Below, piece by piece: positions 1-8,875 of a stretch of 64,000 bases of DNA. Positions within the stretch are counted from its first letter, which is position 1. Every line of letters begins with the position of its first letter. The stretch is from Enterococcus sp. HY326 (GTDB taxonomy: Bacteria; Bacillota; Bacilli; Lactobacillales; Enterococcaceae): positions 1 to 64,000 of the forward strand of contig NZ_JANLGQ010000003.1 of assembly GCF_026157065.1 (NCBI RefSeq), given 5' to 3'. The notes below the pieces were generated by a model. That model had not been told where the DNA came from, searched no databases, and saw nothing but the letters and a program-made list of their open reading frames with translations. The translations under genes and the position numbers were made by a program.

Positions 1-3
1 TTG

Positions 4-119
4 TGTGGTGGCGATAGCGAGAAGGATACACCTGTAACCATGCCGAACACAGAAGTTAAGCTTCTTAGCGCCGATTGTAGTGAAGGGTTGCCCTTTGTGA
101 GAGTAGGACGTCGCCACGC
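4..119 (+). rRNA. rrf: 5S ribosomal RNA
   Basis: A 116-nt sequence with the typical Firmicutes 5S layout: the 5' end (TGTGGTGGCGA) pairs with the 3' end (TCGCCACGC), and the conserved loop CCATGCCGAACACAGAAGTTAAGC is present in the middle. It lies at the window edge, so the 16S and 23S genes of the operon are expected just upstream. The tRNA array follows 18 nt later, as in many Lactobacillales rRNA operons. Confidence 0.95.
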
Positions 120-137
120 AGTTGTTTTGTAATCATT

Positions 138-210
138 GGAGGTTTAGCTCAGCTGGGAGAGCATCTGCCTTACAAGCAGAGGGTCAGCGGTTCGATCCCG
201 TTAACCTCCA
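138..210 (+). tRNA. tRNA-Val (TAC)
   Basis: Cloverleaf of 73 nt. The acceptor arms GGAGGTT/AACCTCC pair, and the anticodon loop CTTACAA gives anticodon TAC. The T loop is TTCGATC. No CCA is encoded. First tRNA of the array behind the 5S gene. Confidence 0.95.
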
Positions 211-213
211 TAT

Positions 214-286
214 GAGTCGTTAGCTCAGTTGGTAGAGCATCTGACTTTTAATCAGAGGGTCACAGGTTCGAGCCCTGTACGACTCA
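214..286 (+). tRNA. tRNA-Lys (TTT)
   Basis: 73-nt cloverleaf with acceptor arms GAGTCGT/ACGACTC, anticodon loop CTTTTAA (anticodon TTT) and T loop TTCGAGC. It starts only 3 nt after tRNA-Val, consistent with a single polycistronic transcript. Confidence 0.95.
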
Positions 287-292
287 TACGAT

Positions 293-374
293 GCGGGTGT
301 GGCGGAATTGGCAGACGCACTAGATTTAGGATCTAGCGCCTTACGGCGTGGGGGTTCAAGTCCCTTCACCCGCA
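293..374 (+). tRNA. tRNA-Leu (TAG)
   Basis: 82-nt class II tRNA with a long variable arm. Acceptor arms GCGGGTG/CACCCGC, anticodon stem CTAGA/TCTAG, loop TTTAGGA (anticodon TAG). Confidence 0.95.
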
Positions 375-379
375 TAGAA

Positions 380-452
380 GCCGGCTTAGCTCAGTTGGTA
401 GAGCATCTGATTTGTAATCAGAGGGTCGAGGGTTCAAGTCCTTTAGCCGGCA
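380..452 (+). tRNA. tRNA-Thr (TGT)
   Basis: 73-nt cloverleaf, acceptor arms GCCGGCT/AGCCGGC, anticodon loop TTTGTAA (anticodon TGT), T loop TTCAAGT. Confidence 0.95.
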
Positions 453-462
453 TAGGAAAACT

Positions 463-534
463 GCGGAAATAGCTCAGTGGTAGAGCACCACCTTGCCAAG
501 GTGGGGGTCGCGGGTTCGAACCCCGTTTTCCGCT
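463..534 (+). tRNA. tRNA-Gly (GCC)
   Basis: 72-nt cloverleaf, acceptor arms GCGGAAA/TTTCCGC, anticodon stem CCACC/GGTGG with loop TTGCCAA (anticodon GCC). Confidence 0.95.
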
Positions 535-548
535 TTAAGTAAAAACAA

Positions 549-634
549 GCCGGGGTGGCGGAACTGGCAGACGCACAGGACTTAAAATCCTGCGGTGAGT
601 GATCACCGTACCGGTTCGATTCCGGTCCTCGGCA
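549..634 (+). tRNA. tRNA-Leu (TAA)
   Basis: 86-nt class II tRNA with long variable arm. Acceptor arms GCCGGGG/CCTCGGC contain one G-T pair. Anticodon stem CAGGA/TCCTG with loop CTTAAAA (anticodon TAA). Confidence 0.95.
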
Positions 635-651
635 TAGTGTGAAAACACCAT

Positions 652-725
652 GCACCCATAGCTCAACTGGATAGAGTGTTTGACTACGAATCAAAAGGTT
701 AGGGGTTCGACTCCCTTTGGGTGCA
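652..725 (+). tRNA. tRNA-Arg (ACG)
   Basis: 74-nt cloverleaf, acceptor arms GCACCCA/TGGGTGC, anticodon stem TTTGA/TCAAA with loop CTACGAA (anticodon ACG, read as ICG after deamination). Confidence 0.95.
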
Positions 726-797
726 TTGTAACTTTTAGCTACGAATCAACTTAGAGGAGTAGTTTTTTTATTTATCCAATTTTCAATAGTTACTAAA

Positions 798-871
798 CGG
801 GAAGTAGCTCAGCTTGGTAGAGCACTTGGTTTGGGACCAAGGGGTCGCAGGTTCGAATCCTGTCTTCCCGA
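798..871 (+). tRNA. tRNA-Pro (TGG)
   Basis: 74-nt cloverleaf, acceptor arms CGGGAAG/CTTCCCG, anticodon stem CTTGG/CCAAG with loop TTTGGGA (anticodon TGG). It is separated from tRNA-Arg by a 72-nt AT-rich spacer, longer than the other gaps, and is the last tRNA of the array. Confidence 0.95.
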
Positions 872-875
872 TTGT

Positions 876-905
876 AGGTTAATCAGTAGATTGACCTATT
901 TTTTT
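876..905 (+). terminator. Terminator of the rRNA/tRNA operon
   Basis: Nine-base-pair stem AGGTTAATC / GATTGACCT (one G-T pair) with loop AGTA, followed by A and seven T. It begins 5 nt after tRNA-Pro, so it most likely ends the 5S-tRNA transcript. Confidence 0.8.
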
Positions 906-1023
906 GACCTTAAAATACCATTTCTTAAATTATGATTAAAAATAATCGGTCGTTTTTAACGATAAACCTTGCAAAGCCTCTAAAACTGCGAGAAAATAAC
1001 ATAAGTGAAACAAGCTATTTCCT

Positions 1024-1051
1024 TTGCATTCCTTGTTAAATCAGCTATAAT
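1024..1051 (+). promoter_or_regulatory. Sigma-A promoter of ctsR-clpC
   Basis: TTGCAT (1024-1029), a 16-nt spacer and a perfect TATAAT (1046-1051). Transcription should start about 1058, inside the CtsR box and only some 25 nt before the ctsR start codon. Confidence 0.75.
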
Positions 1052-1054
1052 TAA

Positions 1055-1071
1055 GGTCAATATTAGTCAAA
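1055..1071 (+). promoter_or_regulatory. CtsR operator (heat-shock repressor box)
   Basis: GGTCAATATTAGTCAAA matches the CtsR heptad-repeat consensus RGTCAAA-NAN-RGTCAAA with two mismatches and the correct 3-nt gap. It covers the predicted transcription start just downstream of the -10 box, where a bound repressor would block RNA polymerase. This implies autoregulation of the operon. Confidence 0.8.
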
Positions 1072-1083
1072 GGAATGATTATT

Positions 1084-1551
1084 ATGAGTTCTCATAATAC
1101 CTCAGATTTAATTGAAGCTTATTTGAAGCAAATTTTAGAAAATAGTGAAATAATTGAGATTCGCCGAACTGAGATGGCTGAACTATTTAATTGTGTGCCT
1201 TCTCAGATTAATTATGTGATTAATACGCGTTTTACGATTCAGCGGGGTTATACTGTTGAAAGTAAGCGGGGCGGCGGTGGTTATATTCGGATTGCTAAGG
1301 TCACAATTACTGATAAACATGTTTTCTTGGAGCAATTGGATCAGCTAGTCGGGCTGGAACTATCGGAAAAAAATGCAGTGGCCCTGATTCAAAAACTGTA
1401 CGAGGAACAAGTAATTGGCCGTAAAGAAGGTAATCTGATGCTCAGTGCTATTTCCAAAAATGCTTTGAGCCTAAGTTCAAAGGAAAATCAAATTCGGGCT
1501 CAGCTGATGCACTTATTTTTAGAGCGACTTAGCTACGAAGAAAAGGAGTGA
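1084..1551 (+). CDS. ctsR: CtsR, transcriptional repressor of class III heat-shock genes
   Basis: CtsR is a winged-helix repressor that senses heat and releases clp gene operators. The protein (155 aa from this start) begins with a helix-turn-helix region (DLIEAYLKQIL...QINYVINTRF) and carries the glycine-rich wing RGGGGYIRI typical of the family around residues 60-70, followed by the C-terminal dimerisation domain. The in-frame ATG at 1075 touches the Shine-Dalgarno AAAGGA (1069-1074), so I prefer ATG 1084 with 9-nt spacing. clpC follows after 7 nt. mcsA and mcsB, which sit between ctsR and clpC in Bacillus, are missing, as is usual in enterococci and streptococci. A CtsR box overlaps its own promoter. 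Confidence 0.95.
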   Translation: MSSHNTSDLIEAYLKQILENSEIIEIRRTEMAELFNCVPSQINYVINTRFTIQRGYTVESKRGGGGYIRIAKVTITDKHVFLEQLDQLVGLELSEKNAVALIQKLYEEQVIGRKEGNLMLSAISKNALSLSSKENQIRAQLMHLFLERLSYEEKE

Positions 1552-1558
1552 AGTAAAT

Positions 1559-4057
1559 ATGGATGAATTATTTACAGAACGCGTCCGAGTGGTACTTAAT
1601 ATCGCTCAAGAGGAAGCAAAATACTTTAAACATCAATCTGTTGGATCAGAACATCTATTATTAGCATTAATTTTAGAACCAAATGGTATTGCCGGCAAAA
1701 CATTGCGCCAAATGAATGTTGAAGAAGGCGATGTCCGCGAAGAAATTGAACATTTGACGGGTTATGGAACAGTTAAAAAATATCCTGAAGGCAGCTATTT
1801 GCCGTATTCTCCACGGGCAAAACAAATTTTTGCTTATGCTGGAGATGAAGCCAAGCGCTTGGGAGCACCAAAAATCGGGACAGAGCATATATTGCTAGGT
1901 TTATTACGGGACGACGAAATTTTAGCCTCTCGTATTTTACAAAATATTGGCCTGAGTTTACCTAAAATGCGCCAGTTGTTGCGGAAAAAAATGGGTATTA
2001 GTGATGTGCAGGGGAACAACCAAAATGGACAAGCCCGCCGTCGTAATCCTAATAATGCTAAAGCAGCTGCACCACAAGGAACGCCAACTTTAGATAGTCT
2101 GGCCCGGGATTTAACAAAATTAGCTCGGGAAAACCGTTTAGATCCAGTTGTTGGTCGGGATTCAGAAGTCCGTCGGTTGATTCAAATTTTAAGCCGCCGT
2201 ACGAAAAATAATCCAGTCTTAGTAGGTGAGCCTGGTGTTGGTAAAACAGCGATAGCGGAAGGTTTAGCCCAAAAAATTATCAAAGGCGAAGTGCCCGAGG
2301 ATATGCAGCAAAAACGTTTGATGATGCTGGATATGGGAGCTTTAGTCGCTGGCACAAAATATCGTGGTGAATTTGAAGACCGAATGAAAAAAGTCATTGA
2401 TGAAATTTATCATGATGGTCAAATTATTCTCTTTATTGATGAATTGCATACATTAATCGGTGCTGGTGGGGCTGAAGGAGCAATTGATGCCTCTAACATC
2501 TTAAAACCTGCTTTGGCTCGAGGTGAGCTGCAAACAATTGGTGCAACGACTTTAGATGAGTACCAAAAATATATTGAAAAAGATTCTGCGTTGGAACGGC
2601 GCTTTGCTCGTGTGCAAGTCGATGAACCGACAGCTGATGAAGCTGAGGAAATCTTGCGGGGATTGCGGGCTCGCTATGAAGAGCATCATGGTGTTGAAAT
2701 TACTGATGAGGCGCTACACGCGGCGGTTCATTTGTCGATTCGCTATATTAATTCCCGTCAATTGCCAGATAAGGCTATTGATTTAATGGATGAGTCAGCG
2801 GCGAAAGTTCGTTTGGATAAATCAGATACACCTTCTGAATTGGCTCAACTGCAGGAAGACATTATGATTTTGTCTACTGAAAAAGAGTTGGCTATTCAAC
2901 AGATGGACTTCGAAAATGCTTCTCGGTTACGTAAGAAGGAAAAGAAACTGGATCAAAAGCTGCAAACTCTTTTACAACAAGAAGAGAAGGAAGCTTCCGG
3001 TTATGCAGATAAAGTGACGGAAGAGGATGTTGCTGGCGTGGTTTCCCAATGGACGGGTGTGCCGTTGCAACAATTGGAGAAAAAAGAAAGCGAACGTCTG
3101 CTGGATTTAGAAAAAATTCTACATCAACGGGTCGTTGGGCAAGACGATGCCGTCAAAGCAGTAGCACGGGCTATTCGCCGAGCGCGTAGTGGCTTGAAGG
3201 ATCCACAACGGCCAATTGGTTCCTTTATGTTTTTGGGGCCAACTGGTGTTGGGAAAACCGAATTGGCAAAAGCGTTATCTGAAGCAATGTTCGGCAGTGA
3301 AGATTCATTAGTCAGAGCCGATATGTCAGAATTTATGGAAAAATATAGTACCAGCCGATTGATTGGTTCCCCTCCAGGCTATGTTGGCTATGATGAAGGC
3401 GGCCAATTAACCGAGAAAATTCGTCAAAAACCTTACTCAGTCATTCTGCTAGATGAAGTTGAAAAAGCCCATCCAGATGTCTTTAATATTTTGCTGCAGG
3501 TTTTAGATGACGGTCACTTGACAGATGCTAAAGGTCGTAAGGTCGATTTTAGAAATACTATTTTGATTATGACCTCTAACATTGGCGCAACGGCGATTCG
3601 TGAAGAAAAGAATGTTGGCTTTAACGTGAAGGATTTGACCAAAGATCATGATGCAATGCAAAAACGGATTTTGGAAGAATTGAAAAAAGGTTTCCGTCCT
3701 GAATTCTTGAATCGGATTGATGAAACGGTTGTTTTCCATTCTCTAAGTGAAGACAATATTCATGATATCGTGAAAATCATGAGCAAGAGTATTATCAAAC
3801 GTTTGGCGGAACAAGATATCAAAGTTAAAATTACGGCCGCAGCAATCGCAGTCATTGCTAAAGTCGGCTTTGATCCTGAGTATGGTGCACGGCCAATTCG
3901 CCGGGCTTTACAAAAAGAAATTGAAGATCGCCTTAGTGAATCTCTACTTTCTGGGCAAATTAATTTAGGTGATACCGTGACGATTGGCGCAACCAAAGGG
4001 AAAATTACGGTCAACGTAAAAGACCCAGTTGTCGATCGTGAAGCTCAGCCAGTTTAA
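1559..4057 (+). CDS. clpC: ClpC, AAA+ unfoldase subunit of the Clp protease
   Basis: ClpC unfolds proteins and feeds them to ClpP; it is an HSP100 chaperone acting as a hexamer in the cytoplasm. The 832-aa protein has the double Clp N-domain (about residues 1-150), a first AAA module with Walker A GEPGVGKT (about 223) and Walker B-type ILFIDELH, a middle UVR-type segment (about 440-467), and a second AAA module with Walker A GPTGVGKT (about 560). The C-terminal D2-small domain is complete, so length and architecture are normal. Start ATG 1559 follows AAAAGGAG at the end of ctsR. Transcription is expected from the CtsR-controlled promoter at 1024. Confidence 0.97.
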   Translation: MDELFTERVRVVLNIAQEEAKYFKHQSVGSEHLLLALILEPNGIAGKTLRQMNVEEGDVREEIEHLTGYGTVKKYPEGSYLPYSPRAKQIFAYAGDEAKRLGAPKIGTEHILLGLLRDDEILASRILQNIGLSLPKMRQLLRKKMGISDVQGNNQNGQARRRNPNNAKAAAPQGTPTLDSLARDLTKLARENRLDPVVGRDSEVRRLIQILSRRTKNNPVLVGEPGVGKTAIAEGLAQKIIKGEVPEDMQQKRLMMLDMGALVAGTKYRGEFEDRMKKVIDEIYHDGQIILFIDELHTLIGAGGAEGAIDASNILKPALARGELQTIGATTLDEYQKYIEKDSALERRFARVQVDEPTADEAEEILRGLRARYEEHHGVEITDEALHAAVHLSIRYINSRQLPDKAIDLMDESAAKVRLDKSDTPSELAQLQEDIMILSTEKELAIQQMDFENASRLRKKEKKLDQKLQTLLQQEEKEASGYADKVTEEDVAGVVSQWTGVPLQQLEKKESERLLDLEKILHQRVVGQDDAVKAVARAIRRARSGLKDPQRPIGSFMFLGPTGVGKTELAKALSEAMFGSEDSLVRADMSEFMEKYSTSRLIGSPPGYVGYDEGGQLTEKIRQKPYSVILLDEVEKAHPDVFNILLQVLDDGHLTDAKGRKVDFRNTILIMTSNIGATAIREEKNVGFNVKDLTKDHDAMQKRILEELKKGFRPEFLNRIDETVVFHSLSEDNIHDIVKIMSKSIIKRLAEQDIKVKITAAAIAVIAKVGFDPEYGARPIRRALQKEIEDRLSESLLSGQINLGDTVTIGATKGKITVNVKDPVVDREAQPV

Positions 4058-4099
4058 AATTTTGGCATTTGGTATTAATGAAAAATCAATTGAAATTTG

Positions 4100-4142
4100 A
4101 AGCAGCATCCAGCACAGCCTATGTGTTGGGTGCTGCTTTTTT
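4100..4142 (+). terminator. Rho-independent terminator of ctsR-clpC
   Basis: Long stem AAGCAGCA..CCAGCACA / TGTGTTGG..TGCTGCTT with a 4-nt loop, followed by a T run. It lies 43 nt after the clpC stop codon. Confidence 0.9.
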
Positions 4143-4515
4143 AATTTTGAAGGGATTATAAAAAATAAGCAGAGGGAAAGTTAAGTATACTTGGAAATTA
4201 TTTTTTTGATTGCCTTACGGTAGGGCAATTGCTTCTAAGAAATTGAGCATCTAGTAAATATTTTGCAATTGGCCTATGCTTAAAGCCTAATTTAAAATCA
4301 TTATAAAGGATTGGAAAGTTTGTGAGTCTGTGATACTATAAAAAAGTTCAAAAGTTATTTAAACTCAGCAATTTATGAATTGCTTTAAGAGATATCTGCT
4401 GAGAGTTGATTTGTTGAAATGAGAATCAGTTAGACTTAGCTGTAGTAATTTTTTGAGAATAAGTTAATCATGTTTAAAAGTAAAGATATCTTGGTAGGAA
4501 ACAGGAGGAATAGCT
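4143..4515. other. AT-rich intergenic region between clpC and trhP1
   Basis: About 370 nt without a credible gene. It holds a 9-bp hairpin at 4209-4229 (ATTGCCTTA/TAGGGCAAT, one G-T pair), the candidate promoter at 4311-4339 and, within the presumed leader, two overlapping dyads: GCAATT/AATTGC near 4370-4385 and CTCAGCA/TGCTGAG about 4365-4404. The two dyads share bases and cannot form together. I see no known riboswitch motif. Confidence 0.5.
4311..4339 (+). promoter_or_regulatory. Candidate promoter of the trhP1-trhP2 operon
   Basis: TTGGAA (4311-4316), 17-nt spacer, TACTAT (4334-4339). It would give a leader of about 170 nt. The -10 match is imperfect, so this is a suggestion. Confidence 0.4.
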
Positions 4516-5436
4516 GTGATTGAAATTCGCAGTACAGTGGAATCAATGGAGCAAGCGCAGGCGCTGTTGGTGGCTGGCGTGGATGCCATTCAATTTGGCG
4601 AGGCGGAGTTTGGCCTGCGTTTGCCCCATTCATTTTCCCGCGCTGAGCAGCAGGAATTAGTAGACTTGGCTCATTCGTTTGGCAAAAAAGCTATCATTGT
4701 TGTCAATGGCATTATGCATCCGGAAAAAATGAAAAAAATTCCGGAATACTTGGATTTTCTCGCGACGACAGGTGTTGATCAATTAGTTGTCGGAGATCCG
4801 GGAATTGTTTATTTAATCCGTAAAAATAATTATCAGCTGCCTTTTATTTATGATGGGGAAACTTTGGTCACTAGTTCCCGCCAAATTAATTTTTGGAGTA
4901 AAAAGGGTGCTGTGGGAGCTGTTTTAGCTCGGGAAGTTCCCTTTGATGAGCTGGTAGCGATGAAGGATAATTTAGCGGTGCCAGCGGAGATTTTAGTTTA
5001 CGGGGCGACTTGTATACATCAATCAAAACGCCCGCTATTGCAAAATTATTATAATTTTAAAGGCCTTGATGAAGCGACGGTAAGAGAGCGGGATTTATTT
5101 TTGTCTGAACCTAAGAAGGCAGACACCCACTATTCAATTTTTGAGGACAGTCATGGCACGCATATTTTTGCGGATAATGATGTCAATTTACTACAGGAAT
5201 TACCGCAGCTGTTTGAAAATCACTATACAACTTGGAAGCTAGATGGTATTTATGCCCCAGGGGAAAATTTTGTCGAGGTGGCTAAAATTTTTGTCGCTGC
5301 CAAAGCGGCCTTAGAGACGGGAGCTTGGACTGAGAGTTTGGCAACTGCTTGGACTGAACAGATTCAGCATTTGCATCCTGCACAGCGGGAATTAGACAGC
5401 GGTTTTTTCCATATTCAAGGAGCCGATATTAAATAA
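4516..5436 (+). CDS. trhP1: U32 family protein, TrhP1-like (tRNA U34 hydroxylation)
   Basis: Peptidase U32 family protein of 306 aa, matching the shorter member of the Bacillus pair YrrN/YrrO. In B. subtilis this pair (TrhP1/TrhP2) is needed for prephenate-dependent 5-hydroxyuridine formation at the wobble base of tRNAs; the old name 'peptidase' is historical. The sequence has the TIM-barrel-like N-terminus (VAGVDAIQFGEAEFGLR), a VGDPGIVYL strand and the U32-type EILVYGATCIHQSKRPLL segment, but only a reduced cysteine set compared with its neighbour. The start is GTG 4516 with AGGAGG 8 nt upstream. trhP2 follows after 10 nt in the same operon. Function is inferred from family and pairing. Confidence 0.8.
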   Translation: MIEIRSTVESMEQAQALLVAGVDAIQFGEAEFGLRLPHSFSRAEQQELVDLAHSFGKKAIIVVNGIMHPEKMKKIPEYLDFLATTGVDQLVVGDPGIVYLIRKNNYQLPFIYDGETLVTSSRQINFWSKKGAVGAVLAREVPFDELVAMKDNLAVPAEILVYGATCIHQSKRPLLQNYYNFKGLDEATVRERDLFLSEPKKADTHYSIFEDSHGTHIFADNDVNLLQELPQLFENHYTTWKLDGIYAPGENFVEVAKIFVAAKAALETGAWTESLATAWTEQIQHLHPAQRELDSGFFHIQGADIK

Positions 5437-5446
5437 GAGGTGGAAC

Positions 5447-6694
5447 ATGACAACGGCAAAAAAATTAAAACGACCTGAAGTGCTAGCGCCGGCAGGGACG
5501 TTAGAAAAATTAAAAACGGCGATTCACTATGGCGCCGATGCGGTTTATATTGGCGGTAATGCTTACGGTTTGCGTAGTCGTGCCGGAAATTTTAGTTTAG
5601 AGGAAATGGCCGAAGGGGTGGCTTTTGCCAAAGCCCACGACGCCAAAGTTTATGTGGCCGCCAATATGGTAACTCATGAAGGCAATGAAGAAGGTGCTGG
5701 CGAATTTTTCCGAGAACTGCGGGATGTGGGTATTTCGGCGGTAATTGTTTCCGATCCGGCCTTAATTGAAATTTGCGCAGCAGAAGCACCGGGCTTGCCG
5801 ATTCATTTGTCGACTCAAGCTTCGGCGACCAATTATGAAACACTGGAATTTTGGAAGGAAGAAGGCTTAGAGCGGGTGGTTTTGGCCCGGGAAGTTTCGA
5901 TGGCGGAGGTGGCGGAAATCCGCCAGCATACGGATGTGGAAATTGAAGCCTTTATTCACGGAGCGATGTGTATTTCTTATTCGGGGCGCTGTACGCTTTC
6001 CAATCATATGTCGATGCGGGATGCCAATCGTGGCGGCTGTTCTCAGTCTTGCCGCTGGAAATATGAATTGTATGATTTGCCTTTTGGTGGGGAAAAGCGT
6101 TCTTTGACAACAGCGGGTTCAGTCACAGAAGAATTTTCGATGAGTGCCGTGGATATGACGATGATTGAACATATTCCCGACTTGATTGAAAATGGCGTGG
6201 ACAGCCTGAAAATTGAAGGCCGGATGAAGTCGATTCACTATGTTTCGACGGTGGCAAATGTCTATAAAGCGGCTGTCGACAGTTACATGGCTGATCCGGA
6301 AAATTATGTCTGCAAGCAGGAATGGATTGATGAGCTGTGGAAGGTGGCGCAACGGGAATTATCGACTGGTTTTTATTACCAGACGCCATCTGAGGAGGAG
6401 CAATTGTTTGGCGCTCGCCGCAAGATTCCTGTTTATAAATTTATCGGTGAAGTGCTGAGTTATGATGAAGCGACTCAGATTGCCACGATTCGTCAGCGCA
6501 ATCATTTTTCTGTTGGGGATGAAATCGAATTTTATGGTCCGAATTTTACGCATTTTTCCCAAAGTGTTACAGAGATGAAAAATGATGAGGGAGAAGCAAT
6601 TGACCGGGCACCGAATCCGATGATGATGTTGACGATGCCAGTGACGCAGCCAGTCAAAGCTGGCGACATGATTCGCAAAAAGAAAAATGATTAG
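5447..6694 (+). CDS. trhP2: U32 family protein, TrhP2-like (tRNA U34 hydroxylation)
   Basis: The 415-aa protein is the full-length U32 partner of the preceding gene, corresponding to B. subtilis YrrO. It carries the exact U32 signature EAFIHGAMCISYSGRC followed by TLS (about residues 169-188), and a second cysteine pair GGCSQSC about 12 residues later. These four cysteines are thought to bind an iron-sulphur cluster in U32 proteins. The C-terminal part (VYKFIGEVLSYD..., DMIRKKK) is the usual small beta-barrel extension. RBS GAGGTGGAAC precedes ATG 5447. Likely role: tRNA wobble uridine hydroxylation together with trhP1. A strong terminator follows. Confidence 0.85.
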   Translation: MTTAKKLKRPEVLAPAGTLEKLKTAIHYGADAVYIGGNAYGLRSRAGNFSLEEMAEGVAFAKAHDAKVYVAANMVTHEGNEEGAGEFFRELRDVGISAVIVSDPALIEICAAEAPGLPIHLSTQASATNYETLEFWKEEGLERVVLAREVSMAEVAEIRQHTDVEIEAFIHGAMCISYSGRCTLSNHMSMRDANRGGCSQSCRWKYELYDLPFGGEKRSLTTAGSVTEEFSMSAVDMTMIEHIPDLIENGVDSLKIEGRMKSIHYVSTVANVYKAAVDSYMADPENYVCKQEWIDELWKVAQRELSTGFYYQTPSEEEQLFGARRKIPVYKFIGEVLSYDEATQIATIRQRNHFSVGDEIEFYGPNFTHFSQSVTEMKNDEGEAIDRAPNPMMMLTMPVTQPVKAGDMIRKKKND

Positions 6695-6709
6695 TTAAGT
6701 TCTGAACAG

Positions 6710-6749
6710 CTGCAGCTAGGCAAACGTTTGCTTATGCTGCAGTTTTTTT
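6710..6749 (+). terminator. Terminator of trhP1-trhP2
   Basis: Stem CTGCAG ... CTGCAG enclosing a second stem GCAAAC/GTTTGC, followed by seven T. It starts 16 nt after the stop codon. Confidence 0.9.
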
Positions 6750-6792
6750 GATAAACTAGACAATCTTGAGAATATAGATTTTTCAAATGAAA

Positions 6793-6801
6793 TGTTATAA
6801 T
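6793..6801 (+). promoter_or_regulatory. Extended -10 promoter of gor
   Basis: TGTTATAAT is a perfect extended -10 element (TGnTATAAT). No good -35 box lies 16-18 nt upstream. Transcription from about 6808 would give a leader of some 160 nt that contains GCACAAA/TTTGTGC and GCAAC..GTTGC dyads before the gor RBS. Confidence 0.55.
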
Positions 6802-6966
6802 GAAGCCATAATAGGGCACAAAAGCTTGTCAATCAGTTGTTTGTGCTGTTAAAAGCGAGAAAAAGTGCAACAACTTAGTAGTTGCAAACTAAAAAATTTA
6901 CGGATTTTAATTGTGTAAAGACGGATTTAACGACAAGCAAAGAGCCCAGCAAACAGGAGGAAGAAC

Positions 6967-8313
6967 ATGGAAACCTACGATTATATAGTTATCGGCGGCG
7001 GCAGCGGTGGAATCGCTTCAGCGAATCGAGCTGGGATGCACGGCGCTAAAGTTTTGTTGATTGAAGGCCACAAAATTGGCGGTACGTGTGTCAATGTCGG
7101 CTGTGTTCCCAAAAAAGTCATGTGGCAGGCCAGTGATATGCTGGAAATGATGAATCGTGATGCTAAGAGCTACGGGATTGATGTGGAAGTAAAAGGCTTG
7201 GATTTCCAAGGTTTAGTAGAGCGTCGGGAAAAATATATTGATTTTTTACATACCGCCTACCATCGTGGCCTGGATAGCAATCATGTCACCTACTTAGAAG
7301 GCCATGCTAAATTTGTTAATGAAACAACAGTTGAAGTAGCAGGTATCGAATATACAGCGCCGAATATTTTAATTGCTACTGGCGGTCATGCCAGTGGGAT
7401 GAAAATTCCCGGTGGTGAGTATGCAATTGATTCCAATGGTTTCTTTGAGCTGACCGAGCTGCCTCAAAAAGTGGTGGTTCTTGGCGCCGGATACATTGCG
7501 GCTGAGTTAAGCGGTGTACTGCATGGTTTAGGTGCTGAGGTGCATTGGGCTTACCGCAAGGAACGGCCGTTGCGGACTTTTGATAAAATGTTGCAAGAAG
7601 GCTTGGTGGAAATTTACGAACAGGCTGGTCTGCATCTCCATAGTCGTTCGGTTGCCGCTAAGATTGAAAAACATGAAGATGAGTACACTGTCTTTTTTGA
7701 AAATGGCGAAAGTTTAACGGCAAATTGTGTCATTTTTGCCGGCGGACGCAAAGCTAATATCAAAGGCTTAGGTCTGGATAAAACGCAAGTTGCCTTAGAT
7801 GAACGAGGCTTTATTAAAGTTGATAAATTTCAAAATACTACCCAAAAGGGGATTTATGCGATTGGCGATGTGATTGGCAAAGTGGATTTGACACCAGTCG
7901 CAATTGCCGCTGGTCGCCGCTTGTCAGAGCGGCTGTTCAACGGTCAGGAAAAACTCTTTTTAGATTATGATTTGATTCCGACGGTGATTTTCACCCATCC
8001 GCCGATTGCCACAATCGGCCTAACGGAAGAAGACGCTTGGGCCAAATATGGTGAACAAGAGGTTAAAATTTATCAGTCTAAGTTTACGCCGATGTATTTT
8101 GCCTTGAATGAACACCGGCAAAAAGCCATGATGAAATTGGTCTGTGTTGGACCAGAAGAAAAAATTGTCGGTCTCCACGGTATTGGCATCGGTGTCGATG
8201 AAATGCTACAGGGCTTTGCCGTAGCCATTAAGATGGGGGCGACGAAAGCTGATTTTGACAACACAGTGGCAATCCACCCGACTGGTTCGGAAGAATTTGT
8301 GACGATGCGTTAA
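6967..8313 (+). CDS. gor: Glutathione-disulfide reductase
   Basis: Flavoprotein that reduces oxidised glutathione with NADPH; cytoplasmic homodimer. The 448-aa sequence has the FAD-binding Rossmann motif GGGSGG (residues 10-15), the redox pair Cys41-Cys46 in GGTCVNVGC, the NAD(P)H-binding segment [14 protein letters not shown], the second FAD motif GIYAIGDV, and the C-terminal dimer-interface catalytic motif HPTGSEE (His437, Glu442). RBS AGGAGG lies 6 nt before ATG 6967. Single-gene unit with its own terminator. The last 83 codons and the terminator are repeated directly downstream (8407-8752). Related class I oxidoreductases such as trypanothione or mercuric reductase are less likely given the cysteine spacing and the C-terminus. 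Confidence 0.92.
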   Translation: METYDYIVIGGGSGGIASANRAGMHGAKVLLIEGHKIGGTCVNVGCVPKKVMWQASDMLEMMNRDAKSYGIDVEVKGLDFQGLVERREKYIDFLHTAYHRGLDSNHVTYLEGHAKFVNETTVEVAGIEYTAPNILIATGGHASGMKIPGGEYAIDSNGFFELTELPQKVVVLGAGYIAAELSGVLHGLGAEVHWAYRKERPLRTFDKMLQEGLVEIYEQAGLHLHSRSVAAKIEKHEDEYTVFFENGESLTANCVIFAGGRKANIKGLGLDKTQVALDERGFIKVDKFQNTTQKGIYAIGDVIGKVDLTPVAIAAGRRLSERLFNGQEKLFLDYDLIPTVIFTHPPIATIGLTEEDAWAKYGEQEVKIYQSKFTPMYFALNEHRQKAMMKLVCVGPEEKIVGLHGIGIGVDEMLQGFAVAIKMGATKADFDNTVAIHPTGSEEFVTMR

Positions 8314-8344
8314 ATTAGTTGAGTTAAATTATTTTGATAGATTG

Positions 8345-8377
8345 AAGGCCGCCCTTGTTAGATTAGGGCGGCCTTTT
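8345..8377 (+). terminator. Terminator of gor
   Basis: Perfect 11-bp stem AAGGCCGCCCT/AGGGCGGCCTT with a short T run. A second copy lies at 8691-8723 in the duplicated segment and differs only at two loop positions. Confidence 0.85.
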
Positions 8378-8406
8378 CAGTTAAATATCGAAAAAATGAT
8401 TCCTTA

Positions 8407-8659
8407 GGTTAAAATTTATCAGTCTAAGTTTACGCCGATGTATTTTGCCTTGAATGAACACCGGCAAAAAGCCATGATGAAATTGGTCTGTGTTGGACCA
8501 GAGGAAAAAATTGTCGGTCTCCACGGGATTGGCGTCGGTGTCGATGAAATGCTGCAGGGCTTTGCCGTAGCCATTAAGATGGGGGCGACGAAAGCTGATT
8601 TTGACAATACAGTGGCAATCCATCCGACTGGTTCGGAAGAATTTGTGACGATGCGTTAA
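8407..8659 (+). pseudogene. Truncated duplicate of the gor 3' end
   Basis: This fragment encodes only the last 83 residues of glutathione reductase (residues 366-448, C-terminal dimerisation domain with HPTGSEE). A TAG codon sits in frame immediately before it, the first ATG is at 8438, and no Shine-Dalgarno sequence precedes that ATG. Without the FAD and NADPH domains it cannot be an active reductase. I read it as a non-functional remnant of the tandem duplication; a 73-aa peptide could in principle be made only by readthrough or re-initiation. Confidence 0.85.
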
Positions 8660-8783
8660 ATTAGTTGAGTTAAATTATTTTGATAGATTGAAGGCCGCCC
8701 TTACTAGATTAGGGCGGCCTTTTCAGTTAAATATCGAAAAAATGATTCCTTAAATTTGAGAATTTAAAAGAGGGAAAAAATTT

Positions 8784-8825
8784 AAGAAGCAGAAGACTGA
8801 GAAACTTAGCTTCTGCTTCTTTTTT
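8784..8825. terminator. Bidirectional terminator between gor remnant and licR-like gene
   Basis: Perfect 12-bp stem AAGAAGCAGAAG / CTTCTGCTTCTT with an internal CTGAG..CTTAG pairing, T run on the plus side and AAATTTTTT on the minus side. The flanking genes converge here. Confidence 0.85.
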
Positions 8826-8875
8826 GATGTAAAGGAATAGCGTAAGAGATTAGTATGATTGACCTTTAAGTAAAG

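Larger units (their letters stand above)
8061..8752 (+). repeat. 346-bp tandem duplication covering the gor 3' end and terminator
   Basis: Positions 8061-8406 and 8407-8752 are two head-to-tail copies of the same 346-bp segment. They differ at eight positions (about 97.7% identical): six in the coding part, of which five are synonymous (GAA/GAG, GGT/GGG, CTA/CTG, AAC/AAT, CAC/CAT) and one is Ile/Val, plus two in the terminator loop. The junction lies in TCCTTA|GGTTAAA with no inserted bases. Confidence 0.95.

Noticed and set aside
443-694. 83-aa ORF on the minus strand across tRNA genes
   Set aside because: It is the reverse reading of tRNA-Thr, tRNA-Gly, tRNA-Leu and tRNA-Arg (GPESNRYGDHSPQDF-type protein), a well-known spurious ORF type.
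888-910. A second pair of TTGACC half-sites resembling CtsR boxes upstream of ctsR
   Set aside because: Spacing is 3 nt too long for the CtsR heptad repeat, and the bases are explained by the tRNA-operon terminator stem and its T run.
8438-8659. 73-aa ORF as a separate gene
   Set aside because: It is the C-terminal fragment of gor from the tandem duplication, has no RBS and lacks all cofactor-binding domains.
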